From: Prorocentrum cordatum
Taxonomy: Eukaryota > Sar > Dinophyceae > Prorocentrales > Prorocentraceae
Reading direction: 5' to 3'
DNA: 28,210 bases
NCBI GenBank assembly: GCA_963575745.1
Contig: CAUYUJ010010484.1
Location: forward strand, 1-28,210
Numbering within the stretch: the first letter of the stretch is position 1; the number at the start of each line of letters is the position of its first letter. Below, piece after piece: positions 8,878-17,369 of the stretch. The notes beneath the pieces were generated by a model. The model did no database searches. It worked only from the letters and a program-made list of their open reading frames with translations, and was not told the origin of the DNA. The position numbers and the translations under genes are program-made.

Positions 8878-9107
8878 CTTCGTCTTCCCCCCGCTTCCCA
8901 TGTTTTGACCAGATTTCCTGGGAGTCGACGATTCATTGTGTCAGTGCTATTTTTTGTTGTCCCTCCTGGCCGCCCCCACGAGAAGGACCCCAGAGCCCTA
9001 CGAGACGCCCCCGAGGAGCCCCCAAGAGGCACCAACAGGCCCAAAGATGCTTCGACGAACGCTCCAAGAGGCTGCTGAGAGGCATCCCAGGACTCCAGTA
9101 TGCCTCC

Positions 9108-9308
9108 AATATTTTGGACGCCCGAAATGGGCACGGAAAGCATGGGTACAATGCCCAGCAACAAGTGTTGTCCCAAACCAACAGCGGCCGCTGTTGGGCA
9201 GGCAGGCCGCGGCGGCGCGGACAGCGAGTCCTGTTCAAAATGAGCAGGAACTGCTGTTGGGCATTGTGCCCATTCTTTCCGTACCCATCTCGTTCGTGCA
9301 GAAATATT
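9108..9308 (+). mobile_element. Dispersed repeat R1, copy 2 (complete fold-back)
   Basis: AATATT stands at both outer edges (9108-9113 and 9303-9308). Inside them, GGGCACGGAAAGCATGGGTAC and CAATGCCCA on the left are an inverted copy of the right arm, which in reverse complement reads GGGTACGGAAAGAATGGGCA. The arms are about 45-50 bp and diverged. The AATATT pair could be a target duplication. Copy 1 is at 38-200. Confidence 0.7.
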
Positions 9309-9556
9309 CAGGAAGAAAAGAAACACACAGACACAATTAATCCTCGATTCCCAAGAACAGATGGGAAAATATGGGAAGTGGGGGGGGGAGACAGAAACCC
9401 AGAAAATGTGGAAACATATGGGGAATGTATGTATTTGTGTGTATTCATGTGTGTGCCCTGGGGCCCCTTCAAATGTGTCCTTGCCTTGCCTGTGCTCTCT
9501 TCTGGGAGCCGGCGGCGTGGCGCAAGCCTCTTTAGCAGCTGCAGGAGAAAACCACC

Positions 9557-9745
9557 GCATGAGGAGGAGGAGGAGGAGGAGGAGGAGGTGGAGGAGGAGG
9601 AGGGAGGGAAGGTTTGGGGAGGTGGAGAGGAGGAGGAGAGGAGAGGAGGAGGGAGGAGGAGGAGGAGGAGAGGAGGAGGAGGAGGAGGAGGAGGAGGAGG
9701 AGGAGAGAGGAGAGGAGGAGGAGGAGGAGGAGGAGGAGGAGAGGG
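9557..9745 (+). repeat. (GGA)n array
   Basis: GGA triplets with frame-shifting GAGAGG and GGGAGG interruptions. It is preceded by GAAAACCACCGC, which may be a worn left end of the GGA fold-back family. Confidence 0.85.
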
Positions 9746-9914
9746 AGGAGGTGTCCGCCCCCCCCCCAAAAAGGGGCCCCCCGACCGCTTCTGCCTGGGC
9801 CGGTGGGGGTGCGGCGGGGGGGGGGGCGCAGAGTGCCTCGGCGTCCTCTCCGCAGCCTTAGGTGTCCTATCCTCTGTCGCCTCGTCCGCTCTCGTTTTCA
9901 ACCTCGCGCTTCGT

Positions 9915-10045
9915 GTTACTCCTCCTCCCGTCTCCTCCTGCCTCCTCCTCCTCCTCCGTGTTCCTCACGTCCTCGTCTCGTCCTCCTCCTCGTCCTCCTC
10001 CTCGTCCTCCTCCTCCTCCTCCTCCTCCTTCTTCTCCTCCTCCGC
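9915..10045 (+). repeat. (TCC)n array with TCG variants
   Basis: CTC, TCC and CGTCCT triplets. It lies 170 bp after the GGA array at 9557-9745 and can pair with it. Confidence 0.8.
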
Positions 10046-10245
10046 CAAGAGCATCTCGGGATGCAGCGCCCGTGCTCGCCTTGGCCAGGGCCCCCCCCCG
10101 CGCCCCGCGGTGCCCCGCCCCCTGGCAGGCGCCGTGCCGTCCCCCCCACCCGCCGGGCGGCGCGCGGGGGTCGACGCGCCTCGGCCACCCTGTGCCACTG
10201 GCCCTCGCGCGGCGGGGGGGGCCAGCGCGCGGGAAAGGGGGGGGG
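10046..10245. other. GC-rich block, no supported gene
   Basis: Very GC-rich and open in all frames. No domain recognised. Its end, CACTGGCCCTCGCGCGGCGG at about 10196-10215, is repeated at about 10421-10440. Confidence 0.3.
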
Positions 10246-10470
10246 AGGCAGGAGGAGGCAGGAGGAGGAGGAGGAGGAGGAGGAGGAGGAGGAGGAGGAG
10301 GAGGAGGAGGAGGAGAGGAGGAGGAGGAGGAGGAGGAGGGGAGGAGGGGGAGGAGGAGGAGGAGGAGGTGGGCGAGGGCAGGTAGGTTCGGGGTTCGAGC
10401 GTGGCCAAAGGCGAGCGGCACTGGCCCTCGCGCGGCGGGGGGGCCCGCGCGCGGGAGAAGGAGGGGGGAG
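10196..10470 (+). repeat. Direct ~50-bp repeats flanking a GGA array
   Basis: CACTGGCCCTCGCGCGGCGG followed by GGGGGCC and GCGCGCGGGA occurs at about 10196-10240 and again at about 10421-10465. Between them is a (GGA)n array (10246-10372). A related GCGTGGCC...AGGCGAG motif recurs at 10398 and 10484. Confidence 0.75.
10246..10372 (+). repeat. (GGA)n array
   Basis: GGA triplets with a few GGC and GGG interruptions, bounded by the direct repeats described for 10196-10470. Confidence 0.9.
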
Positions 10471-10704
10471 GGAGGGTGTGGAGCGTGGCCCAGAGGCGAG
10501 TGCGACGACCAGTCGCCTCTCTCTGGGGAGGGCGGAGGTCACCTGGCCGAGGGCGGCGGAGAGGAGGAACAGGCGGCGGGCTTGGGGGGAGGAGGGGCGT
10601 GGGGGGGGAATGGAGGGGCGGAAGTGGTCAAGGGCTGCGAAGGGGAGCGCATTTCTCCTCCTCCGATCCTAAGCGACCTCCATCTCCCCTCCTGTGCTTA
10701 CCTG

Positions 10705-10852
10705 GCTCCTCCTCATCCTCCTCCTCCTCCTCCTCCTCCCCTCCTCTTTTTCTCTTTCTTTTTTCTCCCTTTTTTCCTCCTCTTTTTCCCTCCTCTTTTT
10801 CCTCCTCCTCCTCCTCCTCCTCCTCCTCCTCCTCCTCCTCCTCCTCCTCCTT
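10705..10852 (+). repeat. (TCC)n array with a CTTTTTC-rich middle
   Basis: Two pure TCC blocks (about 10706-10745 and 10800-10852) flank a stretch of CTCTTTTTC-like units. The whole tract is pyrimidine on the plus strand for about 150 bases. Confidence 0.85.
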
Positions 10853-10929
10853 CGCTCGCATCTCGTCTTTTACCTCTTCTTCCTTCTTCGTCTGTCGTTG
10901 CCGCATGACTCCAGCGTAGAGGGAAACGG

Positions 10930-11012
10930 GCTCCGCAACGAGCGGCGTCGCCGATGCATCGGCGATGCGGCGCGATCCTCCGACCCCTCTACTCCGACCC
11001 AATCTAGGAGGC
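10930..11012 (+). repeat. Dispersed repeat R6, copy 2
   Basis: Contains GTCGCCGATGCATCGGCGAT, GCGGCGCGATCCTCCGAC and CCGACCCAATCTAGG. It is the inverted counterpart of 7152-7240 and shares its core with 11425-11575. Confidence 0.65.
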
Positions 11013-11263
11013 CTAGAGACCTATGGGGGGGGGAGAAAGGTGCACCTCTCGGGCCCGACAGAGGCCCCCGCTCCTGGGCCCCAGAGGGCACCCGAAGGGG
11101 CCCCTTTTCTGCAGCCCTCGCTGCCCCCAATTGATCGCTCCCCCCCCCCGTTGCGCGACGCCCAAAGCCGGCAACCTTCTACCCCGACGGGGGGGGGGGG
11201 AGAAGCCTCTGCTAGCCGCACGCAGCCGCCACCGCGGTGCTGGGCCACGGCGCGGTGCAGCGA
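11013..11263. other. GC-rich sequence without a supported gene
   Basis: Several poly-G and poly-C runs (for example near 11023, 11140 and 11190). No gene or RNA recognised. Confidence 0.3.
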
Positions 11264-11392
11264 GGAGGAGGAGGAGGAGGAGGAGGAGGAGGAGGAGGAG
11301 GAGGATGGAGGAGGGGAGGAGGAGGGGGAGGAGGAGGAGGAGGAGGGAGGGGGGAGGAGGAGGAGGAGGAGGAGGAGGAGGGGGAGGAGGCG
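11264..11392 (+). repeat. (GGA)n array
   Basis: GGA triplets with GGGG and GGAT interruptions. It ends just before an R6 copy. Confidence 0.9.
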
Positions 11393-11424
11393 GAGTCCCA
11401 AGACGGCCCGGGATACTCAGCAGG

Positions 11425-11575
11425 GAAATGGCGCCGCATCGCCGATGCATCGCCGATGCATCGGCGACGTCGGCAATGCCGCGACGACATCGCGGTGGAG
11501 AGGATCGGGCTCCACGTCGAGCCGCATCGCCGATGTATAGGCGTGGCGGCGCGATCCTCCGACACAATCTGGTTA
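11425..11575 (+). repeat. Dispersed repeat R6, copy 3
   Basis: Starts CGCCGCATCGCCGATGCATC with the CATCGCCGATG motif duplicated in tandem. It continues through GATCGGGCTCCACGTCGAGC and ends GGCGCGATCCTCCGACAC. CATCGCCGATG occurs near both edges. Confidence 0.65.
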
Positions 11576-11597
11576 CGCGGATCCCGCCTGGCAGTCC

Positions 11598-11730
11598 TAT
11601 CAGGAGAGGCTAAGACTAGAGGGAGTAGGTCCATACGGAGACCGAGGGCTCCGTATGGACCTACTCCATATGGTTTGGGACTCCCATCAGGAGACGCTAA
11701 GTCCAGACGGAGTAAATCCATACCCGTCGG
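11598..11730 (+). repeat. Perfect 18-bp hairpin inside a direct repeat
   Basis: GGAGTAGGTCCATACGGA (11622-11639) and its perfect reverse complement (11650-11667) flank a 10-base loop. The whole left half, ATCAGGAGAGGCTAAG onward, is repeated directly from about 11688 as ATCAGGAGACGCTAAG. No T-run follows, so it is not an obvious terminator. Confidence 0.75.
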
Positions 11731-11907
11731 TCGGAAGGAGTAGGTCGAACGGTAGAACCATGAAGAACGAAGGCAATGGAAATACATACGGCTTCCGCCC
11801 ACCCCCTGAAGAGAAGAGAAGAGGGAGAACTGCTCGACTCATCAAGCAGGAAGGCGCCTAACGTAGACTGGGACCCAGGGATCCAAGTACGCCTACTTTC
11901 ACCAACG
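11729..11907 (+). repeat. Dispersed repeat R4, copy 2
   Basis: Matches the ends of 4506-4685 (ACCCGTCGGTCGGAAG, CATGAAGAA, CAGGAAGGCGC, GACTGGGACCCAGGGATCC, CTACTTTCA). No coding role seen. Confidence 0.65.
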
Positions 11908-12383
11908 CGCGCGTATGGACTTACAGGAGGAGCTCGATGACAAGAGACCTTCCACAAGAAGCCCAACCCCGAGACCGCAGGACGCCCATCGATCTTTGGC
12001 GTGGGAACGTCACGCTGTCCATAGCAAAGCCATCGACACCCACGAAACCCAGGGCACACTGGAGGCAAGCAGGGTGTTTCTTGGCATGGGATCCCATTGC
12101 ATAATTCGCTGAAATTGCCCCCCTGGTTTTCAGGTCATAAATAACTCGCCTCTCTGCTAGCCTTTCGGGACAATTCAGGCACCCCCGGGGCGCCCTCGGC
12201 GCGGTGCAGCTGCTGGATGGCATCCCGAGGCTGGAACACCTCCGAGAGCCGACGAGCACGCAGAAAAAAATCCTCGAAGTTCAAAGCCGAAGCGTTCCAC
12301 TGAATCCCAGGGCACCCTGGAGGCCAGCAACATGTTTCTTGGCATGGGTTTCCGCTGCGCTCCGTGTGCACTGGGCCTCCGCC
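11908..12383. repeat. Sequence with a ~47-bp direct repeat
   Basis: CCCAGGGCAC.CTGGAGGC and GTTTCTTGGCATGGG occur at about 12046-12092 and again at about 12302-12350. Minus-strand frames across 12135-12340 are open, and one reads NFEDFFLRARRLSEVFQPRD. I cannot place it in a family, so the segment is not annotated as a gene. Confidence 0.5.
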
Positions 12384-12793
12384 GATGATGGGCCGATTTT
12401 CCACCACCACTACCATGGGTAGGAGAGGGAGGATGAGAGGGAGGAGGAGGCGGAGGCGGAGGAGGAGGAGGAGGAGGAGGAGGAGGAGAAGAGGAGGAGG
12501 AGGAGAGAGGAGCGAGGCGGAGGAGGAGCGGAGGAGGCGGAGGAGGAGGAGAGAGGAGAGAGGAGGAGGAGGAGGAGGAGGAGGGCAGGAGTGAGGAGGA
12601 GGAGGAGGAGGAGGAGGAAGGAGGAGGCGGAGGAGGAGAGGAGGCGGAGGAGGCGGAGGGGTGCCGGAGGAGGAAGGTCGGAGGAGGATGAGGAGGAGAG
12701 TGAGGAGGAGGAGGAAGGAGGAGGAGGAGGAGGCGGAGGAGGAGGAGGAGGAGGAGGAGAGAGAGGCGGAGGATGGAAAATGGGCCCACCATC
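12384..12793 (+). mobile_element. Fold-back element with GGA core, copy 2
   Basis: The left end GATGATGGGCCGATTTTCC and the right end GGAAAATGGGCCCACCATC are imperfect inverted repeats. The interior is almost wholly GGA with GGC variants. It directly abuts the kelch-like fragment at 12794-12951 and may have truncated it. Confidence 0.75.
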
Positions 12794-12951
12794 CGAGAGG
12801 CCCGGAGACCCCTGCGGACGCGCCATCGCCCCGCGGCCCCGGGCCTCCGCCCCCAGACGCCACAGGTCGTTGAGCGCGCGCCAGCCCGGCCCCTGGCCGC
12901 CCGCCAGCCACACGGCGCCCCCCGGGCCGCCGAACAGCGCGTGCTGCACCC
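12794..12951 (-). CDS. Kelch-like repeat fragment (candidate exon K2)
   Basis: The minus-strand reading VQHALFGGPGGAVWLAGG, then QGPGW, then RALNDLWRLGAEAR fits the kelch pattern H...-VWL.GG...-NDLWRL. Nearly every codon ends in G or C. A pyrimidine tract ending in CAG (CCCTGCCCCCCCGCCAG) sits at about 12951-12967 just upstream, a good 3' splice site. Downstream, coding sequence fades into the end of the GGA fold-back element, so the true 3' limit is unknown. Only one blade is present. It may be an exon of a long gene together with K1 and K3, or a relic. Confidence 0.5.
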
Positions 12952-12967
12952 TGGCGGGGGGGCAGGG

Positions 12968-13116
12968 CCGACGGACCGCTCGCCCGCGCTCCGGGCGTCC
13001 CTGCCCTGTGTGCATGGTTTTCGGGCTCGCGCGCGTGCATGTTTGCTCGCACGAGGATCCACAAAGGCTCCCCGATGCGTGCATGGCTTTCGCAGGACGG
13101 TCCGGGATACTCCTCT
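12968..13116. other. GC-rich spacer
   Basis: Includes two GTGCATG.TTTTCG-like motifs (about 13009-13022 and 13079-13092). No gene supported. Confidence 0.3.
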
Positions 13117-13326
13117 GATGGGCGTGTTTTCCACCGCCACCACCATAAGTTGGAGGGGGGGCGTCCTCCTCGTCCTCCTCCTCCTCCCTCCGATCCTGGG
13201 GGCCCTTCGTCATCCGACTCCTTGCCTCCCCTCTCCTCCTCCTCCTCCCTTCCTCCTCCTCCTCCTCCTCCTCCTCCTCCTTCCCCCCTCCAACTTCTGG
13301 TGGTGGTGGGAAACAGGCCCGTCATC
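13117..13326 (+). mobile_element. Fold-back element with TCC core, copy 3
   Basis: The left arm GATGGGCGTGTTTTCCACC then AAGTTGGAGGGGGG, and the right arm CCCCCCTCCAACTTCTGG then GGGAAACAGGCCCGTCATC, are about 45-bp imperfect inverted repeats. The core is TCC triplets, the opposite orientation to copies 1 and 2. The right edge continues straight into an R2 relic, as if it had inserted there. Confidence 0.8.
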
Positions 13327-13381
13327 CTCGATGGTCCTCGCCGGCAGGAAGGACAAAAAGTGCACACGCCCGCGCGATGCG
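13324..13381 (+). repeat. Relic of the right half of MITE R2
   Basis: ATCCTCGATGGTCCTCGCCG, AAAAAGTGCACACG and CGCGCGATGC correspond to the right half of the R2 elements at 4798 and 22799. The left half is absent. Confidence 0.6.
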
Positions 13382-13576
13382 CGACGAGAGCCGCGCCAGG
13401 GCGGCGCACTGGCGAGAGGAACGGCGACGGACGAGGGCGCGCGCAGGCACGCGCGCAGATCCGCCACCGAGCCGCCGGGCACGGGGTGGGCGTGCCCTCC
13501 GGTGGGTGGTGTCGGACACCCTGGACCCAGAAGCGAACGTTTCCACCTCTCGGGGGGGCACATCTCAGCGAGCGAA
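13382..13576 (-). other. GC-rich block, possibly coding on the minus strand
   Basis: A minus-strand frame contains HAHPVPGGSVADLRACLRAP, and about four codons in five end in G or C between about 13380 and 13520. CCAG|G near 13532 could be a splice acceptor. Two other frames are also open. No domain recognised, so the call is tentative. Confidence 0.2.
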
Positions 13577-13689
13577 TTCGCTGTCGGGGGCGCCTGTCCC
13601 TGGGCGGCTGGAAAGTTTATACCCCTACGGTGCCACCGTAAGGGTATAAACTTTCCAGCCGCCCTGGGACAGGCGCCCCCGACAGCGAA
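13577..13689. repeat. 113-bp near-perfect palindrome (56-bp arms)
   Basis: Arms 13577-13632 and 13634-13689 pair around a single base, with only two mismatches (13601/13665 and 13625/13641). Landmarks are TTCGCTGTCGGGGGCGCCTG, GGCTGGAAAGTTTATACCC and the centre TACGGTGCCACCGTA. No clear target duplication is seen. AAAGTTTAT recurs once more just outside the right arm. Such a cruciform-prone palindrome is unstable in cloning, so it may be a recent or fold-back product. Confidence 0.85.
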
Positions 13690-13870
13690 AAAGTTTATTC
13701 TATACCGTTCTTCGCCCGTTGGACATCTTTTACTTCCGCCGCCCTCCGCCGAGCTTCCGCCCAGCTGCCGCGATTTACTTCCGCCGACCCTCCGCCTCTC
13801 CCTGTCCACCGCCCTCCGCCGAGGAAGAGGCGACAGCCTCTTCGATCCTCGAAGGCCGGGCTGGGCGAAA

Positions 13871-14043
13871 GGGTGGGATAGCAAAGGGGGGGGGGGTTGA
13901 GAGTCAGCTCACGTAGCTGATTATCCCAGCGCCTCCCGGCGCTGGAGGCGGCCATGTACCGAGGAATGGGCCCCTCGGTGAGGCCGAAACCAGCTGCATG
14001 CAGCAACTTTAGTAACCCCCCCTTTCCCTAGTCCCTATCCCCG
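13871..14043 (+). repeat. Dispersed repeat R5, copy 2
   Basis: Counterpart of 8567-8728 with GGGATAGCAAAGGGGGGG, GTCAGCTCACGTAGC, GGCCATGTACCGAGG and AACCCCCCCTTTCCC. The core palindrome here is AGCGCCTCCCGGCGCT. In the GATTATCCCAGCGCC region the two copies differ by a small indel. Confidence 0.7.
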
Positions 14044-14159
14044 CCTTTCTTAGAACGCCTCTGGCGTTTTCCCCCAGTCTCCACGCGCAAATCCCTCCTA
14101 ATCCCTCACTGAAGAAGAGAAGCTCCACCTCCTACGCCCCCTCATACTTTCGCCTGAAG

Positions 14160-14221
14160 TAAGTCCTCCTCCTCCTCCTCCTCCTCCTCCTCCTCCTCGT
14201 CCTCCTCCTCCTCCTCCTCCG
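14160..14221 (+). repeat. (TCC)n array
   Basis: About twenty TCC triplets with one TCG interruption. No fold-back ends recognised around it. Confidence 0.9.
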
Positions 14222-14752
14222 CCCGATCGACGCCGTCTTCGACGGGCCCGGGGCCCCTAGCTTTCAGATCTCCCCGGGCTTCTCGCGGGCTCCCCTGGAC
14301 CTTCGCGCGCCCTCTCGCGCGACGTTTCGGGCCCCACGGGGAGCCAAAGACGGGCCTCAAGAGGGACTCGAGGCCCTCAGGAGGGACAAAAGAGGGCCCC
14401 GAGACGCCTCAGGGTCGCCCCGAGACGCCCAACATGGCCCCAAGACGACCCAAGAGGCATCCGAAACGCGCAACGAGAGCCTCAAAAGCCCTCCGATGTT
14501 CTGTTGGTTTTTGCATGATTTGGGAATCCTCGACCCCCCGAGCTCCCGCCGCCCCAAGACGGCCCAAGAGGCCCCCAAGACCGCCCCAAGATGTCCCAAG
14601 AGGCCCCTAGGAGAAACCCAACACGGCCCGAGGGCCGACAGCGGCCCCCCATAAGAAGGCCCCCGAGAGGCCCCCCCGCGACACCCCAGCGAGCATCCTG
14701 GAGGCCTACAAACCGCAACCCAGGCACAGTGGCGGGATGGGCCGAAGGCCAC

Positions 14753-14872
14753 TGGATCCGCCGCCCCCTGCTTGCAGGGGTGCACGGCGTGCTGGACGAG
14801 TCAGGTTTTGGTTTTGGTTCTTTTTCTAAAAGAACTCCCCAGTGGGCTTCGGCCCGTCCCGCCGGCCACCCG
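14753..14872 (+). repeat. Module B, copy 1 (right half only)
   Basis: Shares ATCCGCCGCCCCCTG, GCGTGCTGGAC, TTTTGGTT, AAAGAACTCCCC and CTTCGGCCCGTCCCGCC with the full copies at 15677, 18858 and 20304. The second hairpin is kept in shortened form: CCCCTGC, TT, GCAGGGG. Confidence 0.7.
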
Positions 14873-15676
14873 CAAATTTCCGAAAATCCGTATGTCAATG
14901 CCCAAAAACGGCCGTTTCGCTCGGGGACTAATCCACCTCCCCCCACTCTCCTAACTGATCACTGCGAAGATGGCCCAAGATCGGCCCTCCCAAGTCGCCC
15001 ACAGAGATGGTCCCGATACGGCTCTGCCTCACGCTCAAGAACGGCCCCAAAGAGACGCTCCTCCAAGACTTGCCACACACCCACCTGCTCGGTTTCCCCC
15101 ATAACAACGGATGGACCCTCCCATACACAAGAGGCGTACCCAGTATTAGTTTGTTACCACCTAGCAGGCACACGTCCACATGATGTGTGACTCCTCCAAG
15201 ATGAGTCCGAAGAGGCCAAAATTGTTGATTTTCCCTCGTGTTTTTCGATGTTCCGACTGGCCGAACACTTTGGCGCTGTCATCTAGCGCGGGGTCCCACT
15301 TAGTGAGACCGACCCCCGGACTATCACGAAGACGGCCCAAGAAGCCCCCAAGATCGCCCAAGAGGCCCCAAAGAGAGCCCCATGATGGCCCAAGTGGCCT
15401 CCAAGATGGCCCCTAGAGGGCCCCAAGAGGGCCCAAGAGGCCTCCAACACGCCCAAGATGGCCTCCCAGACGCCCAAGATGGCCTCCAAGACGGCCCTGG
15501 AGCATTCCAAGCGGGCCCCAAGTCGACCCATAGAGGCCCCCCAAACGGCTTCCGACGGCTTCAGACGTGCCAGGAACCCACCAAGATGGCCGAAGTTGGC
15601 TCGAAGCTGGCCCGAGACGGCCCAAAAAGCCCCAAAGATCGCCCAAAGCTTGCCCAAGAGGCCTCCAAGACGGCCA

Positions 15677-15952
15677 AGATGACCTTCAAGATGCCCACGT
15701 GTTCCCCTAAGGCTTTCCAAACCGATTCGGGGAACACGTGGTCCGATAGCTTGGCAGGTCTGGCCTCAACGTTCGGCCACATAGGCGCTTCCAAAAAGGC
15801 AGGGGGCGGCGGTGATTCGCCGTAGGCGTCTTCGATCCGCCGCCCCCCGTCGATTCATCGCAGGGGGGGGCCTGGCGCGCTGGACTTCTTACGGTTTGGT
15901 TGTAGCTCTTGTTCCAAAAGAACTCCCCCTGGCGCTTCGGCCCGTCCCGCCA
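15677..15952 (+). repeat. Module B, copy 2
   Basis: About 275 bp, strongly similar to 18858-19130. Its first hairpin is a perfect 12-bp stem, CACGTGTTCCCC (15696-15707) with GGGGAACACGTG (15729-15740). The second, CCCCCC...GGGGGG around GATTCAT, has internal mismatches. The middle reads GGCAGGGGGCGGCGGTGATT. No open frame is shared between copies, so it is a non-coding dispersed element. Confidence 0.8.
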
Positions 15953-16880
15953 AGCTCGCCCAAGATGGTCCAAGATGGCCTCCAAGTCCGCCCAATATGG
16001 TCCAAGATGGTCTCCAAGTCGGCCCAGGAGGGTCCAGGATACCTCCAAGTTCACCCACAAGACGCCTCCAAGACGACGGCCCAAGAGGCCTCCAAGAGGT
16101 CCTTGAGGAGGGCCCGAAGAGACCAAACTCATTGATTTGCCTTAGGTTGTTGAAGGATTTTGGCATGTGCCTCTTCTCGGCATTCCGACGGCCCGAGACG
16201 GCCCAACACGCCGCCAAGATCGCCCAACATCGCCAACGAGGCCTCCAAGAGGGCCCCACGACGGCCCAAGAGGCCTCCAAGACTGCCCCAAGAGGGCCCC
16301 AAGACGGCCCAAGATACATCCAAGACGCCCACGATGGCCTCCAAGACGGCCCCGAAGCGCCCCAAGAAGACCCCAAATCGTTTCAGAGAGGCCCCCAAGA
16401 CGGCTCCCGACGGCGTCAGACGGGCTAGGAACCCACCCAGATGGCCGAAGTTGGCTCGAAGCTGGCCCAAGACGGCCCAAGAGGCCTCCAAGAGGGCCTC
16501 CTGGAAGGCTAGGCTTTTCAAGGATTTTGACATTTGCGTCTTTTCGACCTTCCGACGGTCCGAGACGGCCCAAGAGCACCCAACGATCGCCCAAAGATCG
16601 CCCAAGAGGCTTCCAAGATGGGCACAGAACGGCCTAAGAGGCCTCCAAGACGGCCCCAAGATGCCCCCAAGACAGCCCAGGAGGCCTTTAAGACACCCAA
16701 GATGGCCTCCAAGACGGCCCTGGAGCCTTCCAAGAGAGCCCCAAGTCGGCCCAGAGAGGCCCCCCAAACGGCTTCCGACGGGCCAAACGCCCACCAAGAC
16801 GGCCGAAGATGGCCCTAAGATGGCCCAAGACGGGCCAAGAGGCCTCCAGGGCCTCCAGGAAGGCCAGAAAAAAAATTAGC

Positions 16881-17369
16881 CTGACGAAGGACCCAACCAT
16901 GTGCAGTTGTGAATACCGAAATTGTGAATACCATCTTCACTCGCGCTCCCTATGGGGCCACGAACCGTGTGAGGGGCGTGCCGAAATTCGTCACGGGGTA
17001 CACAATACGAACAAAGACGGTCGGTCTGAGTGCGAGAGGCTAAGAACGGGTGAGCCTGAGCGCGAGTGAGTCTGATTGTGAATGAGTCTGCGTGCGAATC
17101 AGTCTACGTACATAAATGTGGACGCTCCTCCCGAGGATCGCGCCCGCTTCCTTCCCTTTTTTCTCTGCATCTTTGCCTGTGCGCGCCGATGTCCATGGCT
17201 GCTGGCGCGGCGCCGCACGGAATCCCCGCGACGCGCGCTGGTCGCCCCGAAGGGGTCCCGGCGACGCGCGCAGGTCGTCCGCTGTGCGCAGCGGGGAGAG
17301 CGAGCAGGCTGGCTGATAGCGGGCAAGCCTGTGGCCGCTGGGCAGAGAGACGACGGGGGCGAGCGAGGC
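16881..17369. other. Spacer before the 77-bp satellite, with a single outlying satellite fragment
   Basis: TATGGGGCCACGAACCGTGT then GAGGGGCGTG at about 16949-16978 matches the very last satellite unit and its exit sequence at 18385-18414. From 17018 to 17105 a degenerate ~16-bp unit (GAGTCTGATTGTGAAT, GAGTCTGCGTGCGAAT) repeats about five times. No gene is supported between 17105 and 17369. Confidence 0.55.

Larger units (their letters stand above)
8753..9467 (+). mobile_element. Nested 715-bp fold-back element (R7 arms, R1 inside)
   Basis: The left arm (8753 to about 8975) starts GGGGCCCAGGGACACACAAA and includes GATTCATTGTGTC. The right arm (about 9308-9467) is its inverted, diverged copy, including GACACAATTAATC and ending CCCTGGGGCCCC. 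Between them sit a CAAGA-type stretch and an R1 fold-back (9108-9308). A third R7 arm, single, lies at 26861-27035. No transposase is encoded. Confidence 0.65.
14380..16880 (+). repeat. CAAGA-xGGCC degenerate short repeat, domain 1
   Basis: The stretch is dominated by units such as CCAAGACGGC and CCAAGAGGCCT laid end to end. Spacing between successive CAAGA motifs varies from about 9 to 13 bases, with a mean near 11. Units are not multiples of three and do not keep a frame. Because TAA, TAG and TGA are rare in the unit, all frames are open for long distances, giving spurious Pro/Arg/Gln-rich (plus) and Trp/Leu/Gly-rich (minus) proteins. Embedded in it are unique-looking ~100-bp modules (for example 16100-16215 and 16500-16600: TTGAAGGATTTTG.CAT...TCTTCTCG.CATTCCGACGG) and two copies of the ~270-bp module B. 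Confidence 0.85.

Noticed and set aside
11622-11667. Rho-independent-type terminator
   Set aside because: No T-run follows and the genome is eukaryotic.
15677-15952. tRNA-derived SINE head (GTCTTCGATCC resembling a B box)
   Set aside because: The match is partial and no matching A box at proper distance is convincing in all copies.
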